NCBI GenBank assembly: GCA_015061765.1
Contig: SUVZ01000062.1
Span: 1 to 13,210 of the forward strand
Reading direction: 5' to 3'
Length of the DNA stretch: 13,210 nt
Source of the DNA: Lentisphaerota bacterium
GTDB taxonomy: Bacteria > Verrucomicrobiota > Kiritimatiellia > RFP12 > UBA1067
The notes below the pieces were generated by a model. It saw only the letters and a program-made list of their open reading frames with translations, was not told the DNA's origin and searched no databases. Positions 1 through 9,300 of this stretch are shown one piece after another (position 1 is the stretch's first letter; every line of letters starts with the position of its first letter). The position numbers were made by a program, and so were the translations under genes.

Positions 1-1487
1 AGCGGTTTGCGGCGAAGGTGCCCGATCCTGTGGTGCTGTTCATTTTGATGTACGTGGGATTGTTTATCGCGACGGTGTTCATCGGAGGAACGACATTTGC
101 CCTGCCGGGAGTCGATCCGGTGACCGGGACGGCGACCGAGATCAAACGCACCGTGCTGGATATGTCGGAGACGGTCAACCTTCAGTGGATATTCGACAAC
201 GCCATCATCGGCAACTATCTCGCCTATGCGCACGGACTTATCGGCATTCTCGTCGTTGCGATGCTCGGCATCGGCACGGCCGAGGGAAGCGGGCTTTTCT
301 CGGTGCTGCTCAAGCTGGCCGGAAGTAAGGTGAACGAGCGGGTGCTGCCGTACATCATCGTGTTCGCGGGTATTCTTTCGAATGTCGCCGCCGATGCGGG
401 ATATGTCGTTCTCATCCCTCTTGCGGCGGCTCTCTACTGCGCCATGGGCCGCAATCCGTTGATTGGCGTCGCGGCATCGTTCGCAGGCGTGAGCGCGGGC
501 TTTGGCGCGAACATCATCCCGGCGACGACTACGGATTTGCTCATCGGCCTTCCAACGAAGGATTTCGCTCTGTCGCAGGGCGTTCCTTGGGTGTCGCGTC
601 TTGGGGCGCCGCTCAACGAGGCGACGATGGATTATTTCTACACCTGTTCGCTTGTGTTCGTCTTCACGTTCCTTGGTGGCTGGATCACAAACCGATTCAT
701 TGCGCCGAAGCTCGAGAAGCTGTCGTGGAAGGTGCCGGAGGAAATGGCGGGGGAGAAGTTTGCCGTCTCGCGTGAAGAGGTGCGCGATCTCAAGTGGGCG
801 GCGTTGGGGCTTCTCGCGGCCGCTTGCGTCATTTTGCCGCTGGCGCTCGGTCCGCTGAAGGGGCATTTCGCCAAGAATGTGATTCTTTTCGTCTCGTTCG
901 CGTTTTTCATGGCGGGGCTCTTCTATGGCGTCAAGCGCGGCAAATACCGTGCGGCGCAGGATGTCGTCGCGGCGATGACGAAGCAGGTGAAGGATCTCGG
1001 GTATATGTTCGTGCTCACGTTTTTCTGCTTCAATTTCCTGGCGATGCTCACCTATTCCGGCGTCGGGGCGTACATCACCTATGGTGGGGTTCGCGCGATT
1101 CTTGCGCTGAAGCTCGAGTCTTCACCGGTTCTTCTCCTTGTGGCGTTCATCCTGATGGGATCGTTCGTCAACCTGTTCGTGGCGAGTCTTTCGGCGAAGT
1201 GGCTGATGCTCGGGCCGATATTCATTCCAATGCTGTACCATGTCAATCCGTCGCTAACGCCTGAAGTCGTCTGCGCCGCGTACAGAACGGCGGATCCGTG
1301 CACCAACATCGTCACACCCGTGATGACGTATGCCGGAGTTATCTTGCTTTTCTGCCGCCGTTACAGACCGCAGTTCACTATCGGCGACCTCGCGCTTATG
1401 ATGACGCCCTACGCCGGTGTTTTCCTCTCCGTCGCCACGGTCGTGCTGATTGTCTGGTTCAGGATTGGCATTCCGTTCGGATTCTAA
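1..1487 (+). CDS. AbgT-family transporter, 5' end outside the window
   Basis: Polytopic inner-membrane protein of the AbgT family (p-aminobenzoyl-glutamate transporter group; some members are reported as antimetabolite exporters). The frame is open from base 3 with no stop, and the residues before the GTG at 18 read RFAAK before VPDPVVLF, which matches the family's N-terminal pattern. The true start therefore lies upstream, and roughly 10-30 residues are missing. Counting the GTG as residue 1, there is a first helix at 5-23, the conserved ADAGYVVLIPLAA stretch at 125-137, a GFGANIIPATTTDLLIG re-entrant-type segment at 161-177, SAKW at 392-395 followed by GPIFIPM, and YR-x-x-D (422-426) leading to TNIVTP at 429-434. 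The Trp, Arg, Asp and Pro of these motifs are the residues stressed in work on the family structures. The visible length of about 490 residues fits the family. The substrate cannot be read from sequence. It is separated from the downstream operon by a promoter and is probably functionally unrelated. Confidence 0.9.
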   Translation, partial: RFAAKVPDPVVLFILMYVGLFIATVFIGGTTFALPGVDPVTGTATEIKRTVLDMSETVNLQWIFDNAIIGNYLAYAHGLIGILVVAMLGIGTAEGSGLFSVLLKLAGSKVNERVLPYIIVFAGILSNVAADAGYVVLIPLAAALYCAMGRNPLIGVAASFAGVSAGFGANIIPATTTDLLIGLPTKDFALSQGVPWVSRLGAPLNEATMDYFYTCSLVFVFTFLGGWITNRFIAPKLEKLSWKVPEEMAGEKFAVSREEVRDLKWAALGLLAAACVILPLALGPLKGHFAKNVILFVSFAFFMAGLFYGVKRGKYRAAQDVVAAMTKQVKDLGYMFVLTFFCFNFLAMLTYSGVGAYITYGGVRAILALKLESSPVLLLVAFILMGSFVNLFVASLSAKWLMLGPIFIPMLYHVNPSLTPEVVCAAYRTADPCTNIVTPVMTYAGVILLFCRRYRPQFTIGDLALMMTPYAGVFLSVATVVLIVWFRIGIPFGF

Positions 1488-1581
1488 GAGCTTCGACAAT
1501 CCGGCTTTCCTATTTGACTCACGACATTGTAGAAATCCTCGCTGCCCCTCCCAGGTTTTGCAAGCGCCTCTTTATGATATG

Positions 1582-1590
1582 TGGTATAAT
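1582..1590 (+). promoter_or_regulatory. Extended -10 promoter for the downstream operon
   Basis: TG-G-TATAAT: a perfect TATAAT hexamer at 1585-1590 preceded by TG with one intervening base, the classic sigma70 extended -10. No good -35 lies at 16-18 bases (position 1562 onward reads aagcgc). A TTGCAA at 1558-1563 is 21 bases away, too far for normal spacing, which is tolerable for an extended -10. It sits 43 bases upstream of the first operon start at 1633, in the only sizeable gap before the five-gene chain. Confidence 0.55.
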
Positions 1591-1632
1591 GTATTAGTTT
1601 TTCGTTTGTATGAAAAGAAAGATGCTTTTGCG

Positions 1633-3129
1633 ATGAATCTGAAGTTGTCCAGTTTGTGCGTTGCTGTTTTTGCGATTTCGCTGGTCGTCCGAGCGAAATC
1701 TTATCCGGAAATGGCATCTTTGAAGGATGCGGTTTCTGCGTTCGCGTCCGGTTCTCCTGAAATAAGGGAACGGGCGTATTCGTATGTCGAGTCGATTGCG
1801 AAAAAGACTGCAAAACCATCTTATCTGCGAGATGCCCTTTCGACATTGCGCAATATGGCGTCAGTAGGTGAAAACATTGAAAGTTTTGAGAGGTTCTGCA
1901 TTGACGGTATTATTTCATCTTCGAATGAAGCACGGCGGATTGAATGCTTGAATGCGTTTGTGCGCTCTCCGAAAGTTGACGGATCTCCGATGGAGTACAT
2001 TCAGAGGATAGAGTCTATTTCTTCCAAAATGAAAAATCCGGCTCCCAGATTCCGACTTGAGGTCGCCAAGGCAAAGGCCGACATCTTCGCGATGAAGATC
2101 AAGGATCTTGAGCGAGGCATAAAGGTACTTGATGATTTCAAGTACGAGGCGGGCACAAACACAGTTCTGAAATCGTCGGCCATGGCCAAGCAGATGGAAA
2201 TCTACCATAAGTCGAAGAGTGAAGCAGCGTGTGAAGCTGTCGCTATGGATTTGTATGGTATGGAATTGTGCCCCGATACAGAATTCACGGCTTCAGCCCT
2301 GATGCTGTCGGAATTGCATGCCAAACGTGGTGACATGAAAAAGGCCGTTGGATTTCTTCTCACCGTATTGGAACGAAGCAAGTCTGTTCCAGTCGGGATT
2401 GCCGACAGATTTACAAAGATGAAGGCTGAAAAAGTGGATGTCGAAAAAGCGGTGAAAATGATCCGTGACAGGGTTGCGTCATTGTCTGTCAGAGACACCA
2501 AGAAATTCAGAGCGACTGTAGAAAGATGGCAGCCGGAGCTGATCACTCTGTTGACCTATTTGGATAGGGGGGAAGAGGCTCTTGCCGAGTGCAGAGTGCT
2601 TATTTTCTTTTCATCAGCCCAGAAATACCAGAAAGCTGTTGAGCTGACTGCAAAGACATTTAAAATTGTAGATGGAAATCTTGGACGTGCTGCTTCTTTC
2701 ATGAATTTCCAGAAAAAAGGTATGGTTCCTAAGTGCCGTAATGTCATGATGGAGCCTGAAAGATTGCGCGATGAAGTGAGGAAATCGGAATTTGAAAGGC
2801 TTTTCGGGTTGCAGGATGACATATGGGAAGACCTTCTGGTCCGGTCGCAGCGTCTTTTGTGGCTTGATGATCCGTATGGATCGGTTCGATGCGCAATGAA
2901 GGCGTTTTCATTGGCCCCGTTCGAAAAGAAAGCGCTTCAGTCCTGCGCCGATGCGATAATGAAACCCATATTGGCGGTTACTCGGGACCCTTCGGTCGGC
3001 AAGGCGATCGTGGACTATATGCTGTATGGTGAACGGGGAAAGGATGGCGTATCTGGGTCTAAAGATGATGTAAGCGATCCTCTGCAGGCCTGGGGTGGGC
3101 TTCTGCGGACTGCGGCAGGTGCACGATGA
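1633..3129 (+). CDS. Exported helical-repeat (TPR-like) protein, function unknown
   Basis: 498-residue protein that I do not recognise by name. The frame is open further upstream (from 1450), but that stretch overlaps the transporter end and the promoter. I choose ATG 1633 because it gives a clean Sec signal peptide (MNLKLSSLCVAVFAISLVVRA, cleavage about residue 21) and lies just after the extended -10; the Shine-Dalgarno is weak (purine run gaaaagaaag at 1612-1621, about 11 bases away). The mature part is almost wholly alpha-helical and charged. Degenerate TPR-like pairs occur, for example the segment beginning LMLSELHAKRGDMKKAVGF and the one containing LTYLDRGEEALAECRVL. No catalytic motif is visible. 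Its base composition is low for the region (35-40% G+C in two hand-counted 60-base samples, against 60% in the next gene). It is first in the operon, and its stop shares ATGA with the sulfatase-fold gene. A periplasmic scaffold or assembly role is inference only. Confidence 0.75.
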   Translation: MNLKLSSLCVAVFAISLVVRAKSYPEMASLKDAVSAFASGSPEIRERAYSYVESIAKKTAKPSYLRDALSTLRNMASVGENIESFERFCIDGIISSSNEARRIECLNAFVRSPKVDGSPMEYIQRIESISSKMKNPAPRFRLEVAKAKADIFAMKIKDLERGIKVLDDFKYEAGTNTVLKSSAMAKQMEIYHKSKSEAACEAVAMDLYGMELCPDTEFTASALMLSELHAKRGDMKKAVGFLLTVLERSKSVPVGIADRFTKMKAEKVDVEKAVKMIRDRVASLSVRDTKKFRATVERWQPELITLLTYLDRGEEALAECRVLIFFSSAQKYQKAVELTAKTFKIVDGNLGRAASFMNFQKKGMVPKCRNVMMEPERLRDEVRKSEFERLFGLQDDIWEDLLVRSQRLLWLDDPYGSVRCAMKAFSLAPFEKKALQSCADAIMKPILAVTRDPSVGKAIVDYMLYGERGKDGVSGSKDDVSDPLQAWGGLLRTAAGAR

Positions 3130-4421
3130 GATTCGCCATGGTGAAAATCCTTGCAGTATGTCTGATGTTTTCTGCATGGTTCGTATGCCATGGCGGACAT
3201 GGCAGCAGACCCGATGTGCTTTTCATACTGGTGGACAGCCTGAAAGCGTCCCATATGGGATGCTACGGCTACGGGCGGAACACCACGCCGAACATTGACC
3301 GGCTGGCGAAAACCGAGTTTGTCCGCTTCGAAACGTGCATTGCCGCCGGATCATGGACGCAGCCCGCCGTCATGTCCCTGTTTACGTCCCTGACAGCAGA
3401 CCGGCACGGACGCGTGTTGCCCAATCTACCGCACAATAAGGAAGCGGTTACGCTTGCGCAGGTGTTCCGGGATGCAGGATACGCTACGATTGGCATAACT
3501 GCAAATACGATGACGAATAGAAGGTATGGATACGCTAAAGGGTTTGATGTATGGGACGACTACAGTGCCACACTTCCCCCCGGGGTGGGTTTGGACAAGA
3601 TATCCGTCGGATATGCCAGAGGGGCGGTTCTGTCAAGGTTGGGGTTGAATAGGTTGGCAAAACGCCAGCCTGACAAACCGCTGTTCCTGTTTCTCTTCTA
3701 CATGGATCCGCATTGGGAGTTCCGCCCTCCACCCCCGTATGACACCATGTTTGTGAAAGATGACACTCCGCAACTGAAGAAGACGTGGCAAATAAAGGGG
3801 AAAGATGTCTCGAAAGAGCAGAGGGAGAGGGTCATTGCCGCATATGACGGTGAGATAGCATACTGCGACCATGCCATTTCAATGCTTCTGGATGGATTGC
3901 GGAAAAGCGATAGAGGGCGCAATACGATAATAGTGATAGTCGGTGACCATGGTGAGTCGTTCTGGGAACGTGGATTTTCGGGTCACGGAAACAATCTTCA
4001 TGATGAAGAGCTGAAGGTGCCTCTTTTCATAAGGCCGCCGTTGGACGGAGGCCATTATCGTCCAGGAGCGGTGGTCAGGGGCCAGGTTGGCGCGATAGAC
4101 ATAGCGCCGACGCTCCTTTCTCTTGCCAGAATTCCTGTACCGGTCTCATGGCAGGGGAAAAGTCTTGAGGGTGCGTTGCTGTACGGTGGATCCGTATCGG
4201 GAAGACCTGTTGTCTCTGAGACCCGCATAAGGGATGGACTTTGGCAGCGGTCGGTCAGGACCGAACGGTATAAGGTAATATCACTGTATCCGTTTGATTC
4301 GCCCGTGGAGGTGTATGACATCGTATCCGATCCTGAAGAGAGGATCAACCTCATAAGAGAAAATGCCGTTCTTCCGATGGATATCCTGAAACTCAACGAG
4401 CTTCTGAAGCCAGCCAGATGA
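3126..4421 (+). CDS. Sulfatase-superfamily hydrolase/transferase with Thr at the nucleophile position
   Basis: 431-residue exported enzyme of the alkaline phosphatase/sulfatase fold (sulfatase Pfam-type domain about 28-410). A signal peptide is likely within residues 1-22 (MRFAMVKILAVCLMFSAWFV). Visible motifs: RPDVLFILVDSL (28-39) with metal-ligand Asp37; CYGYGRNTTPNIDRLA (46-61); DPHWEF (194-199); the AAYDGEIAYCD helix (238-248); VGDHGE (272-277) with metal-binding Asp274/His275; HGNNLHDEELKVPLFI (287-302); and a C-terminal RYKVISLYPF...VYDIVSDPEERINLI block typical of the family. The formylglycine site, normally C/S-x-P-S-R, reads T78-Q-P-A-V after Trp77, so no formylglycine can form in the usual way. 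Thr nucleophiles are known in phosphoethanolamine and phosphoglycerol transferases of this superfamily, so phospho-transfer or phosphodiester cleavage is as likely as sulfate removal. The start overlaps the previous stop (ATGA), with a weak AGG at 3117-3119. Confidence 0.88.
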   Translation: MRFAMVKILAVCLMFSAWFVCHGGHGSRPDVLFILVDSLKASHMGCYGYGRNTTPNIDRLAKTEFVRFETCIAAGSWTQPAVMSLFTSLTADRHGRVLPNLPHNKEAVTLAQVFRDAGYATIGITANTMTNRRYGYAKGFDVWDDYSATLPPGVGLDKISVGYARGAVLSRLGLNRLAKRQPDKPLFLFLFYMDPHWEFRPPPPYDTMFVKDDTPQLKKTWQIKGKDVSKEQRERVIAAYDGEIAYCDHAISMLLDGLRKSDRGRNTIIVIVGDHGESFWERGFSGHGNNLHDEELKVPLFIRPPLDGGHYRPGAVVRGQVGAIDIAPTLLSLARIPVPVSWQGKSLEGALLYGGSVSGRPVVSETRIRDGLWQRSVRTERYKVISLYPFDSPVEVYDIVSDPEERINLIRENAVLPMDILKLNELLKPAR

Positions 4422-5404
4422 CCGCTGTCCGCACATATGCCCTTATCGCAATGTTTCTGCCGGTTGCCGACAGGTTCAGAGGTCTTTTCCATGAATCTGG
4501 ATCTATGGTCTCTGTCGATATCGTCGCGCAAGATGTCTTTGATGGCGGATGGGCAGACGGCATCCAATCGACGGGTGTGCCGTATGGAATTGCTGATGTT
4601 GACTGGTGTGACACCTTTTTGTCTCCAGAACCGCCTGTTGGATTGGATGAGACTGCTGATATTGATATTTGTCCTCTATCCCCGCAGGGATCAGAGTCGG
4701 GATTTGGTATTTCGCTTCAGGGTATGGATGTGCTTTCCATTTCTAAGAACAGGGAATTTGCCTTTTCGTATGATGTGCGAGGTGTGGAGACGCAATATGC
4801 AGATTCTTTGATGCTGCGTTTTCTATATGAACAGATCAACGATGGGAAAGTCCCGGCCAGATTGCCGAAGTGGCGAGAATCCCTGGTGCGCATGCTGTCG
4901 GAGGGTACGCCCGGAACTGATTTTGATACGGTGTACAGAATGCTCCTGCAGGGCTTCCCTGGACCTTCCGATGAAATGCGTGTGGACAGGTTGGCGAAAT
5001 GGCTGGAATGTGTGGAGTCGCCGAAAAAGCGAGGTGATGTGTTTAGAGGTGAAACGAGGTATTGGATAAATGCCGGAATATATGACAAGGCTGTTGAGGC
5101 GGCTGATCGCATGCAGGAGGCGTATCCGGAATATGCCATACGGGCATGCCGTCTTCGTGCACTCGCCTATGCGTCAGCTGGTGAGCTTGCGTTGGCCAGG
5201 GTGGAAATATCGAAAGCCCGTTCCCATAGTCTCCCGTGCGGTGAACGTCTTGAGCTTCTATATCTTGAGGCATGGATATCCTTGCAAGACAATGATATCG
5301 AATTAGCAGAACGTAATCTGCGCACCATACTCAAGGAGGCGCCTAACGGCAATATGAACCGCAAGGCGCGACATGTGCTTGATTCACTTGAAGGAACCCG
5401 ATGA
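4418..5404 (+). CDS. TPR-like protein with unrecognised N-terminal half
   Basis: 328-residue protein. The C-terminal part (about 213-328) is a run of helix pairs with TPR spacing, for example YWINAGIYDKAVEAADRMQE, ALAYASAGELALARVEISKA and LEAWISLQDNDIELAERNLR, ending in a solvent-type helix; TPRs normally bind partner proteins. Residues 25-130 look like a mixed beta domain rich in Asp and Gly (VSVDIVAQDVFDGGWADGI...) that I cannot assign. The N-terminus holds a short hydrophobic run (YALIAMFLPVA, 7-17), which could be a weak signal or membrane anchor. The start ATG 4418 overlaps the sulfatase-fold stop as ATGA; there is no clear Shine-Dalgarno, so translation probably depends on coupling. The next gene begins with the same overlap. 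Its place between an enzyme and a surface-type protein suggests an accessory or assembly role, by inference. Confidence 0.75.
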   Translation: MTAVRTYALIAMFLPVADRFRGLFHESGSMVSVDIVAQDVFDGGWADGIQSTGVPYGIADVDWCDTFLSPEPPVGLDETADIDICPLSPQGSESGFGISLQGMDVLSISKNREFAFSYDVRGVETQYADSLMLRFLYEQINDGKVPARLPKWRESLVRMLSEGTPGTDFDTVYRMLLQGFPGPSDEMRVDRLAKWLECVESPKKRGDVFRGETRYWINAGIYDKAVEAADRMQEAYPEYAIRACRLRALAYASAGELALARVEISKARSHSLPCGERLELLYLEAWISLQDNDIELAERNLRTILKEAPNGNMNRKARHVLDSLEGTR

Positions 5405-6366
5405 TGAAAGATAAAGGATTGTCCGTATTATGTCTTGTAGGGCTGCTTGCCGTCTCAGCCCCAGCGATAGAGAGCGGTAGGCTGGAAGGATGGTGGCGTT
5501 TTTCGGAACCGTCTGGGGATGTGTCTTTGGATTCGTCAGGGAATTTACGTGACGCGTTGATAGATACCAATGCCGTGGAAAGGATCTCTTCAGCTCCTGG
5601 CGGCGGAGCACTGTGGTTCGATAGCGTAACTAACATTGGATGTTCTGCCGGAGAGTCGCTTGCGTTTGTCGAGGTGCCGGACTTTGCCGACATCCACGTT
5701 TCAAACGGATTTACGGTCGCGGCATGGGTTTTCGTCGAGAATGCCGCGCCGTTTTCGGCATTGGTCATGCGGACCTCCGACAGAAACGGCTGGAACGATG
5801 GCTTTGGACTCTATCTTGGTGAACGGGGCGGTTTGGGAGGGTTTGTGCGCGCCGGAATCGATGCTAATGCAGTTGAGGGGGGCGAGATCCTGTCAAATTG
5901 CTGGACTCATGTGGCGATGTCCTATTCGGGACGGAATCTCTCTCTTTACATAGACGGCAAGGTCGCTGCGTCAAAGGAGTTTCAGACTGAAGAACCTGCC
6001 AATGCGGCGGCTGCGCTTTCTGTCGGACCGTTGGTTGGCGGGGGTAATCAATCATCGTTTGTTGGAGCGATAGCTGATGTGCGTGTATGGTCTGAAGCAC
6101 TGACTCCCAATCAGGTCAAATCCGTACGTTCCCAGTTCCTTGGGGATTCCATCGATCCCAACGATGATGACGATAGTGACGGCATTCTGAACGGATGGGA
6201 GGTGCGGTATGGATTTGATCCTCGCGATGGAACCGATGCGCAGTCAGATCATGACCGAGATGGTTTGACCAATCTTCAGGAATTCCGCCTTGGTCGCAAT
6301 CCTTGCGTCAAGGCTCAAAATGCAGTACCTTCACTCATTAAAAGCTTCACGGTGGTGACTCCATGA
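5401..6366 (+). CDS. Secreted LamG-domain protein with thrombospondin-type-3-like calcium loops
   Basis: 321-residue secreted protein. Signal peptide 1-22 (core LSVLCLVGLLAVSAPA). LamG/concanavalin-A-like jelly-roll about 28-245, shown by LEGWWRFSEPSGD (28-40), GFTVAAWVFVE (103-113), CWTHVAMSYSGRNLSLYIDGK (167-187) and the closing strand GAIADVRVWSEALTPNQV (222-239). Then two Asp-rich loops of the TSP3/dockerin-like kind: DPNDDDDSDGILNGWEVRYG (252-271) and DHDRDGLTNLQEFRLGRNP (283-301), each an Asp ladder followed by a short helix, expected to bind Ca2+. LamG domains bind glycans or proteins. AAGGA at 5391-5395 is well placed for ATG 5401 (5 bases) or ATG 5404 (8 bases); the first overlaps the upstream stop as ATGA. 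The 3' end overlaps the RHS gene by the same 4 bases. LamG, TSP3 and RHS modules often occur fused in large surface proteins, so this may be a split version. Confidence 0.88.
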   Translation: MMKDKGLSVLCLVGLLAVSAPAIESGRLEGWWRFSEPSGDVSLDSSGNLRDALIDTNAVERISSAPGGGALWFDSVTNIGCSAGESLAFVEVPDFADIHVSNGFTVAAWVFVENAAPFSALVMRTSDRNGWNDGFGLYLGERGGLGGFVRAGIDANAVEGGEILSNCWTHVAMSYSGRNLSLYIDGKVAASKEFQTEEPANAAAALSVGPLVGGGNQSSFVGAIADVRVWSEALTPNQVKSVRSQFLGDSIDPNDDDDSDGILNGWEVRYGFDPRDGTDAQSDHDRDGLTNLQEFRLGRNPCVKAQNAVPSLIKSFTVVTP

Positions 6367-9300
6367 AACTTTCAGTAAAATTTGTGGCGTTGTGTCTTGC
6401 GGGATCATATACCTTGCAAGCAACGGAGTTTGTGGGCACATGTCCCTCTGACGGAGATAATACCGATCCGGTTGAATGCACTAAAGGTTCTAGCTATCAA
6501 GGAGGGGGACCGCCTCTTGGAATGGGAGGCGAAGTCGGCGTTCAGGGTGCGGGCGTCGGCGTATGTGTGTACAGACCGGTTGATGGGATGGGATGCGTGT
6601 CCTATGGCGGGGGATTTCGCACTTCATCGGGCGTATCTTTCAAGATAGCCAATGACGGTGTTAATCCTCCGATTACGCGGTATGTGCATGATGGCAAGGA
6701 GTACAGGTACTATCCGTCAGGAGACCCCGAACCGGGCAAGGCTGGAATTGCGTCGTCCGGCGAATCCTGGATGCATGCAGATGGACAGACCGAATGTCCT
6801 CCGGAGACGGCCAGCTGGAGCTGTTCGCTTGGGCGTGACGCCGCCGGGAACTATGCCGGACGCATCGAGCTGAACCCTGACGCCATGTTTGCCACCAACG
6901 CACTGACAGTTGAGTCTTTCATCGTCCTTGGAGATGGAGACAATGGCGTTGACGAGGTGTATGGCCAAAAGGGATCGGCAACATGGAGACAGGTTGCGGC
7001 GGCGGAGTCTTTCTACGACATATCGGTGGCCGACGACGGCTGTGTGCGGATGCTGGTCTACCGTCCCGACGCGCTCAAGGATGAACTCGATCCGGAGACC
7101 GGCAGGTATCTGGTGGCGGAAGGCGCCGGGCCATTCGCCGAGTACGGTTTCCGCCGCATCGTTGACGCATCGGGCGGAACTGCCGTCGAGGTGTCCCATG
7201 TCCGTGACGGGAAGGCCATGCCGTCCGTTTCGTATGGATGCCAGCGCATGCCGGACGGGACGGTGGCGATGTCTGTGACGGAAGGGGGCGTGAAGACCAT
7301 GGAACGGATCCTTGGGCCGTCGTCCGGAGGGAACCGCCGTGTGGTTCGAGAGAGGCTTCGTCAGGGCGAGCGCATCGACAGGGTGACGGATGTCCATTAT
7401 GACGTCACCAATGGTCTTTGGCGCATAGCGATGAAGGTCGAGGATCCTGACGGCGCAGCGTTGACGAATTCATTCGAGTACTCGGAAAATTCAGGATTGC
7501 TCATCAGATCGGTGTCGTCCACCGGGCTTGTGAAGGAGTTCTCCTACGATTCTTATGGAAGGAAGACGCGGACGGTTGAATATGCGGCAGGGGGGATGCT
7601 TCCCCGCAAAACCACGGAGCTGGGCTACTCCCCGATAGGTGTCAGACTTCACGATCCCACAGGACAGTATGGCGAGAGCGTTCCCGATGATGATGGCAAC
7701 ACCAGCAGAAATACGCCTAGGTTAGAGAGCATTTATGAGGGAGATACGATAGTGTCCCGAAAGTTGCGTTTTATCGCATATGATACGATGAATCACAGGA
7801 TAGTCGAGGAGGTGCAGCTGAAGGATCCCTCCCAGGACATCCTTGCCGCATGGGACGATCCGTCAAACCGTAGGCGTTTCAATGACTACATGCCGGAGAA
7901 CAGCTGCCGTGCATGTTCAAAGAGACCGGCGCTTGTCCGCCATCCGGACGGACGGATTGACAGATACAGCTATGGGTCCGGAAATTACGTTGCAGGGGAG
8001 GACGGAGCTGCGGGTCTGTTCATTCCAGCAAGTGGCGGACGGTATTTCCGCACTGTAGTGACGCACTATCCGAAAGACGCGGTCAGGGTCTCTGCCGATA
8101 CTGGCGAACCGGAGCTTATCCCTCTGCCTCTCAGAACCACACGTGAAACGGTTGTAGAGGTGCGCTCCTCTAAGGCAGTCCTGCTCAGGTCCCTTGATGT
8201 CTTCACCGGCGATGGAACGTACGAGAATCTACAATGGACCTCAATAACGCGTGATGCTCAGGGACGCGAGACGCTGACCGTCAAGTCTGACGGGAGGCGT
8301 ACTGAAAAGTCGTACGATGGCGATAAGATGCTTTCCTCAACCGATACGGATGGTATTGTCACCGAATATGCCTATGACGGCGCTGGAAGGCGTGTCCGCT
8401 CCGTGCGCCGAGGTCTTGGAATGCGTGCGGATGTGGCGACGGATCTTGAGTACGATGCGGCGGACAAGGTGCTTGTCCGCACGGTGTCGGCGGAAGGACT
8501 GTCGACTGCCGAGACAAATGCCTATGATCTTGCCGGGCGTTCCGTGTATCAGCGAACGGAAGACGGTGCCGTGACAGAATGGCGGTATGAGGTATGCTCA
8601 TTAAAGGGGACAGTTGAGACTGTCGCAATCCATGCACCGGAAACGTCCGTTGCTGTGACAAACTCTGTACTTGCGTATGCCGACGGGCGCGTTCTTGAAA
8701 AGCGTGTTAACGGCATTCTTCAGACGATGTACACATATGGACCGTTGGAGACGGTCGCGTATTCCGGTCCCAAGGGGGCGGAGTCTCCGCGCTGGACGCG
8801 CACGGGAATGAATGGATTCGGAAAGACTGTCAGTGATACGAAGCCGGGATTCGGCGGTGCCGGTCTTATCACAAGCAATCTATACGATTCGGCGGGGGAT
8901 ATTGTCTCTATTCGGACGTCGACTGCGTCCGGAGAGTTGCTCTCTGCTGAAATGTATGGATACGACAGCTTTGGCGAAAGCAGCCTCTCTGTCATGGACC
9001 TGAACCTGAACGGCTCTATCGATTTGGCTTCCGACAGGGTGGTCTCCAACGATACTGCATACGCCAAGATGAGCGGCGACTGGTGGAAGGAGAGGCGCAC
9101 ATGGTCCGCTCAGACTGACGGTTCCGACAGTATGACGCTTATGCACACTCTTCGCACCCGAATGACAGGGCTTGGCGTAGGAGGTCTGGTTTCGGAAACC
9201 GTCGAGACAGATGCATTCGGCGGCGAGACCGTAAGCCGTGTTTTCAGGGACCGCGAAACTCATACGGTGATGCGCATGAGCGATACACCCGATTCTTCGG

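Noticed and set aside
1488..1560. Terminator after the transporter gene
   Set aside because: I found no GC-rich stem followed by a T run in this stretch.
4055..4567. Minus-strand open frame of 170 codons over the end of the sulfatase-fold gene
   Set aside because: The plus strand here encodes the conserved VYDIVSDPEE family block and the ATGA junction; the minus product has no family pattern.
6717..7397. Minus-strand open frame of 226 codons inside the RHS gene
   Set aside because: High-G+C antisense frame, rich in Arg/His/Pro as expected of shadow frames, with no ribosome site.
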